A stretch of 25,086 bases of DNA from Bacillota bacterium (GCA_021845645.1 JAJZVM010000053.1:1-25086); one strand, 5' to 3'. Shown: positions 1 to 6,741, counted from the first letter of the stretch. A program made the numbers and translations. The notes: generated by a model not told the origin, from the letters alone.

Positions 1-723
1 CCCACCGTGGACGAACCGCCCGCTCGGGTTCACCAGGTAGCGCGTGCGAGCGCCGCGCAGCTCGGGCGGCACGACAGGGTCGATGACATGCTCGCGGATC
101 TCCGACTCGAGCCTGGCGTTCGAGACGTCGTCCGCATGCTGGGTCGACACGACGACCGTGTCCACGTAGACGGGGCGGTCGTCCTCGTAGCGGATCGTCA
201 CCTGTGTCTTGCCGTCCGGGCGCAGGAAATCCAGCGCGCCGCTCTTGCGCACCTCCGCGAGCCGCCGCGACAAGGCGTGTGCCAGGCTGATGGGCAGCGG
301 CATCAGCTCGGGAGTCTCGTCGCAGGCGTAGCCGAACATCATCCCCTGATCGCCGGCGCCCTGGTCCTGAGCCGCGGTGCCGTCGCGGGTCTCGAGTGCC
401 TTGTCCACGCCCTGAGCGATGTCGGGAGACTGCTCGTCGATGGAAGTGAGCACGGCGCATGTGTCCGCGTCAAAACCGAACTTCGCACGGGTGTAGCCAA
501 TGTCGCGCATAGTCTGGCGGATGATGCTCGGCAGATCAGCATAGCAGGATGTCGTGATCTCGCCCGCCACGAGCACGAGGCCGGTCGTGACGAGTGTCTC
601 CGCCGCGACCCGGGCATCCGGGTCGTTGGCAAGGATGGTGTCGAGAATCGCATCGGAGATCTGGTCGGCCACTTTGTCGGGGTGTCCCTCGGTGACGGAC
701 TCCGACGTGAACAGGCTGTGCAA
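1..723 (-). CDS. metK: S-adenosylmethionine synthetase, N-terminal 241 residues (partial)
   Basis: Makes S-adenosylmethionine from methionine and ATP in the cytoplasm. The visible 241 residues are the N-terminal part of a protein of usually about 395 residues; the rest lies beyond position 1. Recognisable family blocks are [20 protein letters not shown] at the N-terminus, the [12 protein letters not shown] segment near residue 120, and [11 protein letters not shown] followed by [10 protein letters not shown] further on. I chose the TTG at 723-721 because it sits 6 bases after a strong AGGAGG and gives the expected N-terminus; no upstream ATG does. The gene follows fabZ on the same strand but has its own promoter, SAM-I riboswitch and attenuator hairpin, so it is probably controlled by its own product. 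Identity is secure. Confidence 0.97.
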   Translation of the reverse strand, partial: MHSLFTSESVTEGHPDKVADQISDAILDTILANDPDARVAAETLVTTGLVLVAGEITTSCYADLPSIIRQTMRDIGYTRAKFGFDADTCAVLTSIDEQSPDIAQGVDKALETRDGTAAQDQGAGDQGMMFGYACDETPELMPLPISLAHALSRRLAEVRKSGALDFLRPDGKTQVTIRYEDDRPVYVDTVVVSTQHADDVSNARLESEIREHVIDPVVPPELRGARTRYLVNPSGRFVHGG

Positions 724-760
724 AAGGATCCTCCTCCCTGATCGGCACCGGCACAAACAT

Positions 761-783
761 AGCCGGACCACGAGAGTCCGGCT
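761..783 (-). terminator. Attenuator hairpin of the metK leader
   Basis: On the minus strand, AGCCGGAC and GTCCGGCT form a perfect 8-bp stem around a 7-base loop, followed by a weak T-rich stretch (TATGTTTGTG). It lies between the riboswitch aptamer and the metK SD, where the expression platform is expected. The T tract is poor, so termination efficiency is uncertain. Confidence 0.7.
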
Positions 784-790
784 GCGTTCT

Positions 791-883
791 CTCATCCCTC
801 AGCTGCGCTGCAGGGTTTGGCACCGTGGCAATCGCCCGGTTGCCGGGTTTCATCGGGCCAGCCCCTCCACCACTCGCGATGAG
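791..883 (-). promoter_or_regulatory. SAM-I (S-box) riboswitch aptamer
   Basis: Minus-strand leader of metK. The S-box core is clear: GTGGAGGGGCTGGCCCGATG, then AAACCCGGCAACCGG, then GGTGCCAAACCCTGCAG. The closing helix P1 pairs CTCATC (883-878) with GATGAG (796-791). Binding of S-adenosylmethionine should stabilise the aptamer and allow the downstream hairpin to stop transcription of metK. This is classical end-product control in Bacillota. Confidence 0.95.
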
Positions 884-908
884 CATGTTCAATTTTTTGG
901 CGAGCATC

Positions 909-938
909 ATCCTAGCACAGGGCCGCAGATCGCGTCAA
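909..938 (-). promoter_or_regulatory. Sigma-A-type promoter for metK
   Basis: On the minus strand, TTGACG (938-933) and TAGGAT (914-909) are separated by 18 bases. The promoter lies just after the fabZ stop codon. It would start transcription near position 902, shortly upstream of the riboswitch. Confidence 0.7.
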
Positions 939-956
939 TGCAGGCCCGAGCGACGG

Positions 957-1409
957 TCAGACCGCTCCTTGGCCTCCCTGCCGTTCGCCTTCGAAGTCGC
1001 TGCGCTTGACGAGGGCGAACGCGACCGTAGCCTGAGCCACGACCCGGTCGGCGCAGAGTATGCGACCCTCGGCCTTCGCGAAGCCCCTGCGGTAAGCGAC
1101 GATCTTGGCTTCGATGCGCAATTGGTCCCCCGGTCGAGCCGGCCGGTGGAACTTGGCTCCATCGACACCGGCGAGGACGCCGACGCGGTCGCCGATCTCC
1201 TCGCCGAAACACAGTCCGGCGGTCTGCGCCATGCACTCGAGCTGCAAGACGCCGGGGAAGATTGGCATGCCGGGGAAGTGCCCCTGGAACACGGGTTCGT
1301 TGTGGGACAGGTTCTTGATCGCCACGGCGCTTTCCCGCGGTACAATCTCAAGAATCCTGTCCACCATGAGGAATGGATAGCGGTGCGGCAAGAGCGCCAG
1401 GACGTCCAT
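957..1409 (-). CDS. fabZ: 3-hydroxyacyl-ACP dehydratase FabZ
   Basis: Cytoplasmic enzyme of type II fatty acid synthesis that dehydrates (3R)-hydroxyacyl-ACP to trans-2-enoyl-ACP. The protein has 150 residues, the usual size, and a single hot-dog fold. The catalytic His is in NEPVFQGHFPGMPIFPG (about residues 37-53) and the partner Glu in GVLQLECMAQ (about 53-62). The N-terminal LLPHRYPFLMVDRILE block is typical. The ATG follows AGGAGG at 7 bases. It is the last gene of the mreB-fabZ pair on this strand. In B. subtilis the equivalent gene (ywpB) lies near mbl, separated by two flagellar genes that are missing here. Confidence 0.96.
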   Translation of the reverse strand: MDVLALLPHRYPFLMVDRILEIVPRESAVAIKNLSHNEPVFQGHFPGMPIFPGVLQLECMAQTAGLCFGEEIGDRVGVLAGVDGAKFHRPARPGDQLRIEAKIVAYRRGFAKAEGRILCADRVVAQATVAFALVKRSDFEGERQGGQGAV

Positions 1410-1461
1410 CGTCGGCCTCCTACAGCCTCGGGACGCGTGCCCCTGCGGCTGGGATTCGGAG

Positions 1462-2466
1462 TCAGATCACGCGCTTGAACACTACGATGTGCCGCCCCAC
1501 CAGTTCCATCTCGAGAGCGCGCGCGGTGCCGAGTGCAACCGATGACATCGGATCCTCCGCGCGCTGTGCAGGCAGCCCCGTTTCGCGGGAGATCAGCTCC
1601 GGCATGCCGTGCAGGAGGGATCCTCCCCCCGTAAGCCAGATACCGCGGTCCAGGATGTCAGCGAGCAGCTCCGGCGCCGTTTCCTCGAGCACCCGACGGA
1701 CCGAGTCGACGATCTGGTGCGCTGGCTCCATCAGGATCGGCCGCACGTCCGCGGGCGTGAGGGTAATCGTGCGGGGCATCCCCGTGAGCAGGTCGCGCCC
1801 GCGGATGTCGATCGCGCCGACCCGCCCGTCGGGGTGAACCGAGCCCACCTCGATCTTGACCTCCTCGGCCGTGCGCTCGCCGATCGCAAGGCTGTAGGCG
1901 GACTTGAGCTCGTGCGAGATCGCCGCGTCCATGGTGTCGCCACCGACGCGCACCGAATCGCTTGCGGCTATGCCACCGAGCGTCAGCACGGCAACATCGG
2001 TCGTGCCACCGCCGATGTCCACCACCATGTGGCCACTCGCCTTAGTAATATCCAAGCCGACGCCGAGCGCCGCGGCCAGTGGCTCCTCGATGAGCTCCAC
2101 CTTGCCCGCCCCGGCGCTCTGCGCCGCCTCGCGCACCGCCCGCCGTTCGGCGCCCGTGGCGCCAGTCGGTATGCACACCATGACGCGCGGCCGCGTCATG
2201 CTCCGCCCAGGTGTCACGCGCGCAATGAAATGGCGCAGCATGGCTTCGGTGATGTCGTAGTCGGCGATCACGCCGTCCCGAAGCGGCCGCGACGCCACGA
2301 TGGATCCAGGTGTCCTGCCCAGCATCTGGCGAGCCTTGTCGCCGATGGCAACGAGCCGGCCCGAGTCCCGTTCCACTGCCACCACAGACGGTTCCCGCAA
2401 CACGATCCCTTTGCCGCGAACCGCCACGAGGACGTTGGCCGTCCCCAGATCGACCGCGATTTCCAT
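1462..2466 (-). CDS. mbl: MreB-family actin-like cell shape protein (Mbl position)
   Basis: Actin-like ATPase that forms membrane-associated filaments and guides the cell-wall elongation machinery. The frame is open further upstream, but ATG 2466 (MEIAVDLGTAN) is preferred because a GGAGG lies 8 bases before it, giving 334 residues, the normal size. Visible motifs are phosphate-1 DLGTANVLV at the N-terminus, the TRPRVMVCIPTGATGAERRA block, phosphate-2 VVDIGGGTTDVAVL, and the adenosine motif GIWLTGGGSLLHGMPEL. Its place directly after spoIIID matches mbl of B. subtilis, so I use that symbol; by sequence alone mreB or mreBH are equally possible. No promoter of its own could be identified in the 93-bp gap to spoIIID. 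Confidence 0.93.
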   Translation of the reverse strand: MEIAVDLGTANVLVAVRGKGIVLREPSVVAVERDSGRLVAIGDKARQMLGRTPGSIVASRPLRDGVIADYDITEAMLRHFIARVTPGRSMTRPRVMVCIPTGATGAERRAVREAAQSAGAGKVELIEEPLAAALGVGLDITKASGHMVVDIGGGTTDVAVLTLGGIAASDSVRVGGDTMDAAISHELKSAYSLAIGERTAEEVKIEVGSVHPDGRVGAIDIRGRDLLTGMPRTITLTPADVRPILMEPAHQIVDSVRRVLEETAPELLADILDRGIWLTGGGSLLHGMPELISRETGLPAQRAEDPMSSVALGTARALEMELVGRHIVVFKRVI

Positions 2467-2559
2467 GCAGGCGTCCTCCAACCATGCCGTCCGACATCAT
2501 GGGCAATTCTCGCGGCAAGGTCGAAGGTCCTGCATTATTAATCCAACAAGGCCGTGAAT

Positions 2560-2826
2560 CTAGAGAGACCGTTCGAGGAACTTGCGCCGCGTCGCCTCGC
2601 CGCCACGAATATGGCGTTCGGCTTTGTTGTGCTCGAGCACGAGTTTGACTTCGCGAGCGAGCTGCGGGTTGATGCGCGGTAGCCGTTCGGTCACATCTTT
2701 GTGCACTGTGCTCTTGGAGACTCCGAAGCGGTGGGCGGTATCCCGTACCGTGTCCTTCGTCGCCAGAATGTAATCCGCGACCTCCATCGCGCGCTCAATG
2801 GTCAGACGCACGGGTGTTTGCGTCAC
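2560..2826 (-). CDS. spoIIID: Sporulation transcription factor SpoIIID, 5' end apparently displaced
   Basis: Small mother-cell DNA-binding protein that activates or represses many sigma-E genes and is needed for sigK expression. The core is unmistakable: TVRDTAHRFGVSKSTVHKDV is the helix-turn-helix, followed by TERLPRINPQLAREVK and the C-terminal RHIRGGEATRRKF. The longest frame starts at GTG 2826 (88 residues); GTG 2811 would give an N-terminus closer in length to B. subtilis SpoIIID. Neither has an SD, in contrast to almost every other gene here, and the first 32 bases overlap the end of the upstream recombinase gene. A strong orphan SD and ATG with two codons in the matching frame lie at 4302-4282, beyond the recombinase. 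I infer that the true 5' end is there and is rejoined by excision. The alternative is translation coupled to the recombinase stop at 2795. Confidence 0.93.
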   Translation of the reverse strand: MTQTPVRLTIERAMEVADYILATKDTVRDTAHRFGVSKSTVHKDVTERLPRINPQLAREVKLVLEHNKAERHIRGGEATRRKFLERSL

Positions 2827-4156
2827 CGGCGCCGCAGGCGCGGATCTCCGCCGCGTCGGGCCCGAACCAGACGCTTAGGCCGAGGTAGCGCAGGATGTCG
2901 CGGCGGCCACGGGCATCGGCCCGCTTAAGGTAGGCGAGCGCCGCCTCGGCGTCCTGTTTCCCGCCGCCGCGTTGAGGCTCGAGGTCAAGCGCCTTGAGGC
3001 GGCCGTCCACCTGACTGAGGGCAAGGGTGAGATCCTCGGCGGACAGACGGCCTGCGCCGCCCGCCTGAACAAGTCGCCGACGCCGCGACTCAAGCCGCCG
3101 ACGATCCCTGGCGCGCGCGCGTTCGGCCCATGCCTCCACCTCGGGAGTCTCATGCCTGGCAGCGCTCTCGAGCTCCGACACCACGAGTGCCCAGATTGCG
3201 GCCTCCGTCTCCGCCGCGGGGTAGTACGGCGAGCTGCAGGGCGGTTTCGCCCGTTTGCCCGCACATGCATAGTAGGGGCGGCTGCCGCCGCTTCCTGTCA
3301 CGGCGCGGCCGCATATCGCGCAGCGGGCCACTCCACTCAGCACGTAGACCCTGCCGTGGCCCGCAGGTCTTCTGCGGCGCGCCGCAAGCGCCCTTGCGGC
3401 CAGGTCGAACGCCTCCCGCGCCACAAGGGGCGGCATGGAGATGCTGCCCTGGCCCTTGAGCATGCTCATCCGGCCGAGATAGGTAGGGTTGCGCAAGATG
3501 CCGTAGACCGCGGACTGGGAGAACTCCCCTCCCCCTTTGGCATGAAGTCCCGCGGAGTTGAGCGCGTCCGCGATGGCCTGCGTTGACATCTGCGGCGCCA
3601 TCGCGAACACGGCTCGCACGATGGCCGCCTCCGCCACATCCACGACGAATCCCTTTCGCTTGCGGTCGTAGGCGTAGCCGAGGATCTGCGTGCCTGTGAC
3701 CGCCTTGCCCTCGCGCAGGCGCTGCTGCTTGCCCTGGCGCGTGCGCTCGCGGATCTTGTGCGCCTCGAACTCCGCGATAGCGCCGCGTATGGCGTAGAGC
3801 AGACGACCATCAGGGGTTGGCCGGCGTTCGAATTGGACGAAGTGCAACTCGACGCCAATGCTTTCTAGCTGGTCCGTCAGGATCAGCTGATGGCTCAAAT
3901 TGCGTGCCAGGCGATCCGGGTCAAGGCAGACGACGGCTTGGATCTCGTTCGCCTTGGCGGCCGCCAGAAGCGACTGCAAACCCGGTCGGGTGATGTCCGC
4001 GCCCGAGATGCCCGCGTCGACAAAAGAGCGCATTTCCGTCGCGCCGAGCTGCTCGGCCAAGGCCTGGCAGCGCTGGATCTGTCCTTCCAGAGAGGTGCCG
4101 TGCTGGGCCTGCTCCTCCGTCGAGACGCGCGCGTAAAGCGCGACGCAGAGACTCAC
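2795..4156 (-). CDS. Large serine recombinase (SpoIVCA-like)
   Basis: Site-specific DNA recombinase of the large serine family, which cuts and rejoins two short target sites. From GTG 4156 it has 453 residues. The resolvase domain begins at once: the catalytic Ser is in LYARVSTEEQ (about residue 12), and the other active-site blocks are DRLARN and AEFEAHKIRERTRQG. The recombinase domain follows (GYAYDRKRKGF, then AVYGILRNPTYLGR). The zinc ribbon has CAIC, a Cys in YYACAGK and a Cys in PPCSS. A basic coiled-coil segment lies near the C-terminus. All catalytic residues look intact. I chose GTG 4156 because it overlaps the stop of a 30-codon ORF (GTGA) and starts right before the domain; the frame is open to ATG 4213. 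The last residues are encoded by spoIIID DNA. Its likely role is excision of the element that interrupts spoIIID, like SpoIVCA on skin. Confidence 0.9.
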   Translation of the reverse strand: MSLCVALYARVSTEEQAQHGTSLEGQIQRCQALAEQLGATEMRSFVDAGISGADITRPGLQSLLAAAKANEIQAVVCLDPDRLARNLSHQLILTDQLESIGVELHFVQFERRPTPDGRLLYAIRGAIAEFEAHKIRERTRQGKQQRLREGKAVTGTQILGYAYDRKRKGFVVDVAEAAIVRAVFAMAPQMSTQAIADALNSAGLHAKGGGEFSQSAVYGILRNPTYLGRMSMLKGQGSISMPPLVAREAFDLAARALAARRRRPAGHGRVYVLSGVARCAICGRAVTGSGGSRPYYACAGKRAKPPCSSPYYPAAETEAAIWALVVSELESAARHETPEVEAWAERARARDRRRLESRRRRLVQAGGAGRLSAEDLTLALSQVDGRLKALDLEPQRGGGKQDAEAALAYLKRADARGRRDILRYLGLSVWFGPDAAEIRACGAGDANTRASDH

Positions 4157-4245
4157 CTGAGCTTGCCCTGCCGGCGCAGTTGCTCGAGCAGGACCTGCCA
4201 TGCCTTCAGCCATTCGTGCTGGGACACATCCACCCGGATCTCCAC
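4153..4245 (-). CDS. 30-residue ORF coupled to the serine recombinase
   Basis: Short ORF starting at GTG 4245, seven bases after AGGGGG, and ending in a TGA that overlaps the recombinase GTG (GTGA). The product begins MEIRVDVSQHEWLKAWQVLL and continues with a basic tail (EQLRRQGKLR). It is Trp-containing and looks like one amphipathic helix. I do not recognise a family. The SD, the size and the stop-start overlap argue that it is translated and sets the level of the recombinase. A small partner protein of the recombinase, such as a directionality factor, is possible, but nothing in the sequence proves it. Confidence 0.5.
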   Translation of the reverse strand: MEIRVDVSQHEWLKAWQVLLEQLRRQGKLR

Positions 4246-4258
4246 GGCGCTTCCCCCT

Positions 4259-4275
4259 GTCCCGCGAACCGGGAC
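4259..4275 (-). repeat. Short inverted repeat at the upstream end of the element
   Basis: GTCCCG and CGGGAC form a perfect 6-bp inverted repeat with a 5-base spacer. It lies between the proposed crossover triplet at 4282-4284 and the SD of the 30-codon ORF. It could be part of a recombinase binding arm or a leader hairpin. It has no obvious copy at the other end. Confidence 0.4.
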
Positions 4276-4281
4276 AATCTA

Positions 4282-4302
4282 TGTGGACATGTCCTCCTCC
4301 TT
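4282..4302 (-). promoter_or_regulatory. Orphan SD and ATG, likely the true start of spoIIID
   Basis: The minus strand reads AAGGAGGAGGAC, then ATG (4290-4288), TCC, ACA and a stop TAG (4281-4279). It is one of the strongest SDs in the window, yet it opens only three codons. The ATG-TCC-ACA frame joins exactly to ACA-CCC-GTG of spoIIID if the intervening element is removed. In the present arrangement it may serve only as a leader for the 30-codon ORF downstream. Confidence 0.65.
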
Positions 4303-5017
4303 GCAGGATGGGCGCGGTACGATCGGACCCGCCTTGACGGGCCCATTCGGCACTATCGAGCCGAGTAGGCGCTTGCGCATCATGAATTCAGGCCGCGGAC
4401 CATCCCCACGATTTGAGGATGGCGTGAACCGGGAGGCGTCCCGGTGGCTCTGCCGATCGTCTGCACCGTCGTTGTCTGATATCTCCTGTCCGACGACGGC
4501 ACGCAGGCCCGGACACTCGGCCGTGACACCGGTTGACGCACCGCGCACCTCGGGCGTACAAGACCGCGGCATCACCGCTTCGAGGGTATCGGACTCAAGC
4601 GTGGCTTGTGCGTACGCACCGGTCAGCCAAAGCTCCCCCTGGCGAACGGCATACGGCGCGTTTAGCCGCCTCGATGGTACCGATTGCGCGGTCGCCGGCC
4701 ACTTGCCGGCGCTCCCCCGAAAAGGGGCGCGGGCGTTGCCCGCTATCCAGCCGGCACCGGGAACAGAGTTCCTGGTGCCGGCTTCGTCGTTCGGCAGCTG
4801 CTTCTTTCCCCGTGCGCAAGCGTCTGGACGGTCGTGGTCCCCTGCCAGGCAAAACACCGCTGCACGGGCGGAACCGCGAGACCAAGCACCGGCGCCCGCA
4901 ACGGGCGCCGGTGCTTGCCTTGCAGATAACCGGGCGGCGTCAAGCGCCCGCTTCCAGATGTGGTCCTTCACCGCATCCGGCCCCTTCCTCGGCATCATTC
5001 GCGCAATACTTATGCGC
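4303..5017. other. Hairpin-rich non-coding region between spoIIQ-like gene and the split spoIIID
   Basis: This 715-bp stretch has long open frames on both strands, but their translations are low-complexity, rich in Arg, Ala, Pro and Ser, and show no family motif or SD. It contains inverted repeats at 4428-4445 (7-bp stem), 4693-4711 (7-bp), 4729-4743 (6-bp), 4749-4783 (16-bp with one G.T pair) and 4883-4917 (perfect 16-bp). The spoIIID promoter should lie here, but I could not find a convincing sigma-E site. A structured RNA or a relic of an inserted element is possible. Confidence 0.5.
4883..4917. repeat. Perfect 16-bp inverted repeat with 3-base loop
   Basis: CAAGCACCGGCGCCCG, loop CAA, then the exact complement. 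It is by far the most stable perfect hairpin in the window. It lies about 100 bp downstream of the spoIIQ-like stop on the minus strand and could end that transcript, but neither side has a T tract, so it is not a standard intrinsic terminator. Confidence 0.75.
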
Positions 5018-5836
5018 TCAACTGTGCCGCGATGCGCCTGCCGTCGCGGCAGGTAACAGACTGGCGGGATCGATGGGCTGTCCCGCGCGCCTGATCGAAA
5101 AGCCGAGTTTTACGCCGCCGGCACCTGCCTGGGGCATCGTGCCGATCATCGTTCCCTGCCCGACTGTGCTTCCCACCGCGAGGGACGTCGCAGCGAGACC
5201 CGTGTAGGTTGTGACGACGCTCTGGGGTGACGTCACGACGATCGTGAAGCCGCCGGATGCCTCGCGTTCCACCGCGGCGACGGCGCCTGGCAGCGCGGCG
5301 CGCACCGCCGCGCCAGGAGTCGCGGCGATCTCGAGACCCGTGTGGTAGAACCAGTAGCGACCGGTAGGATCAAAGACCCAGCCATAGCCCATCGCCACGC
5401 GTCCCTGAAGCGGCCAAACGGCGGTTGCCGGCAGTGTGGGCGTGGCGGGGATGGTGGGTGCGTGGGCTGGCGATACCGTGCCCGAGCCGGTGACGCCAGA
5501 CTTGGCAGGGGCGGTTGGCCCGCTCGCGGAACCCGTTCCGTCGGGCGTGGGCTGCACCGCCATGGCCTGAGCCTCGGCGGCCCCCCGCTCAGCCGCCAGC
5601 ATGCGCGTGCGCCCGAAGTCGCCGGAAAGCCGAACAGGTGTCTCGGGTGCCGCATTGCCGTTCGATAGGATGGTTACGGCGGCGATGAGCACGACGAGCG
5701 CCCCCGCGCTCCAAAGCATTGGCTCTTGCCGCAGGGAGTCGCGAGCCCTGCGCGGAGCCAGGTAAACCCAGCGTCGGAAACCTGCTAGCCGACGATGCAA
5801 GTCCAAGGTCTGCGCCCGAAAAAGTGGGCGACACAC
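5018..5836 (-). CDS. spoIIQ: SpoIIQ-like membrane protein with degenerate M23 peptidase domain
   Basis: In B. subtilis SpoIIQ is a forespore membrane protein that binds SpoIIIAH across the intermembrane space and supports engulfment and sigma-G activity. This protein has about 272 residues: a basic cytoplasmic N-terminus, one membrane segment (MLWSAGALVVLIAAVTIL, about residues 40-57), a Pro/Ala/Thr-rich linker, and a C-terminal LytM/M23 domain. The zinc-site His is kept in YHTGLEIAATPG, but the following Asp is Glu. The usual HLHFEIR block is KLGFSIR, so both of its His are missing. An inactive, protein-binding domain is therefore likely, as in SpoIIQ. GTG 5836 abuts an AGGGAGG with almost no spacing; the in-frame TTG codons about 30 and 36 bases downstream are alternatives, so the start is uncertain. 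Its place upstream of spoIIID supports the name. Confidence 0.8.
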   Translation of the reverse strand: MCRPLFRAQTLDLHRRLAGFRRWVYLAPRRARDSLRQEPMLWSAGALVVLIAAVTILSNGNAAPETPVRLSGDFGRTRMLAAERGAAEAQAMAVQPTPDGTGSASGPTAPAKSGVTGSGTVSPAHAPTIPATPTLPATAVWPLQGRVAMGYGWVFDPTGRYWFYHTGLEIAATPGAAVRAALPGAVAAVEREASGGFTIVVTSPQSVVTTYTGLAATSLAVGSTVGQGTMIGTMPQAGAGGVKLGFSIRRAGQPIDPASLLPAATAGASRHS

Positions 5837-5903
5837 CTCCCTTCGCCGCTATTCTTTGCCGTGGCCGCCAGACACAAACGCGGAAGGCCACCACGCCCCG
5901 ATC

Positions 5904-5912
5904 TGCTATAGT
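5904..5912 (+). promoter_or_regulatory. Extended -10 promoter for the enoyl-CoA hydratase gene
   Basis: TGCTATAGT matches an extended -10 element (TG-N-TATAGT), 42 bases before the start codon. No good -35 is visible, as is common for extended -10 promoters. It lies in the 118-bp gap between the divergent spoIIQ-like and hydratase genes. Confidence 0.5.
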
Positions 5913-5954
5913 GGCTTCGTCAAACAAAGGGCTGGCTTGAGGAGGAAGGCAAGG

Positions 5955-6728
5955 ATGGCTTTGCTGCAGGAGCGCCGGGGATCGGTGGCGATCTTGACGT
6001 TCAACAGGCCCGAGTCGCTGAACGCTCTCAATCAGGAAGCTTTGCGGGAGTTCGAGCAGGCCGTCGATGCGATCGAGCACGACGACGAAGTCGGTGCCAT
6101 GGTGCTAACCGGGGCCGGTGATCGCGCCTTCGTGGCCGGGGCGGACATCAGTCAGTTCACCCATCTCGACCTGTGGACGTCCGGCGCCTTCGCGGAGCGC
6201 ACCCTTGCGCTCTTCCGCCGCATCGAAGTCTCGCCCAAGCCTTCGATTGTCGCCGTGAACGGCTTCTGCCTCGGCGGCGGCGTCGAGCTTTCGCTCAGCT
6301 GCGACATCCGGCTCGCGTCGGAGAACGCCAAGTTCGGTCAGCCGGAGATCAACCTCGGCATCATCCCTGGTTGGGGCGGCACGCAGCGCCTGCAACGCGT
6401 GGTTGGCCCGGGCTGGGCCAGGCAGATGATCCTGAGCGGCGAGATGGTCGATGCCCAGACGGCCTTGCGCATCGGCCTCGTCAACGAGGTGCTGCCCCGC
6501 GAGCTATTGCTGGATCGGGCCGTGGCGCTCGCGGAGCGCATTGGCGGACGGGCGCGCAAGGCCGTGGCGCTGGCGAAGCAAGCCATCCTGCGCGGCCAGG
6601 GTATGCCTTTGGAGGACGGCCTCAAGTACGAGACGGCCATGTGGCAGCTCGCCTTCGAAACCGAGGACTGCAAGGAGGGCGTCGCGGCCTTCCTTGAGAA
6701 GCGCGAGGCGAAGTTCAAGGGGCGCTGA
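5955..6728 (+). CDS. Enoyl-CoA hydratase/isomerase (crotonase family)
   Basis: Adds water to trans-2-enoyl-CoA in beta-oxidation-type degradation; related members act on branched or aromatic acyl-CoAs. From ATG 5955, which follows a GAGGAGG, the protein has 257 residues, normal for the family. The oxyanion hole is formed by AFVAGADIS (about residues 59-67) and GFCLGGG (about 101-107). The two catalytic Glu of true hydratases are both present, in GGGVELSLSCDIRLA and in FGQPEINLGIIPGWGGTQRL. It is the first gene of the plus-strand island and is followed by its own terminator, so it forms a separate transcription unit from the importer operon. The upstream in-frame extension to 5856 lacks an SD and does not look like the family. 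Confidence 0.93.
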   Translation: MALLQERRGSVAILTFNRPESLNALNQEALREFEQAVDAIEHDDEVGAMVLTGAGDRAFVAGADISQFTHLDLWTSGAFAERTLALFRRIEVSPKPSIVAVNGFCLGGGVELSLSCDIRLASENAKFGQPEINLGIIPGWGGTQRLQRVVGPGWARQMILSGEMVDAQTALRIGLVNEVLPRELLLDRAVALAERIGGRARKAVALAKQAILRGQGMPLEDGLKYETAMWQLAFETEDCKEGVAAFLEKREAKFKGR

Positions 6729-6741
6729 GTCGGTAGGATCA

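Larger units (their letters stand above)
2818..4284 (-). mobile_element. Putative skin-like intervening element in spoIIID (1,467 bp)
   Basis: The proposed ends are two ACA triplets on the minus strand (4284-4282 and 2817-2815), one of which would remain after excision. The upstream side reads AAGGAGGAGGAC-ATG-TCC-ACA then TAG; the downstream side reads ACA-CCC-GTG-CGT in the spoIIID frame. Joining them gives M-S-T-P-V-R-L followed by the spoIIID core, about 87 residues, with a strong SD 5 bases before ATG. The element length is a multiple of three. Its content is only a serine recombinase and a 30-codon ORF. The exact crossover bases cannot be fixed from one sequence, because a 3-bp repeat is short, and no circular form is observed here. 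Confidence 0.6.

Noticed and set aside
4303..4440. Sigma-E promoter for spoIIID
   Set aside because: Expected from biology, but no stretch matches both the -35 and the CATACA-type -10 well enough to report.
4864..4920. T-box-like motif on the plus strand (GGGCGGAACCGCG followed by a strong hairpin)
   Set aside because: The UGGN bulge that pairs with the tRNA end has C in place of U, the antiterminator pairing does not form properly, no stem I was found, and no plus-strand gene follows.
4279..4998. 239-codon minus-strand frame between the spoIIQ-like gene and the recombinase
   Set aside because: No SD, low-complexity translation shaped by the hairpins, no family motif. It ends in the orphan ATG-TCC-ACA, which is better explained as the spoIIID start.
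3890..5056. 388-codon plus-strand frame
   Set aside because: Antisense to the recombinase and spoIIQ-like ends; composition typical of a shadow frame in GC-rich DNA.
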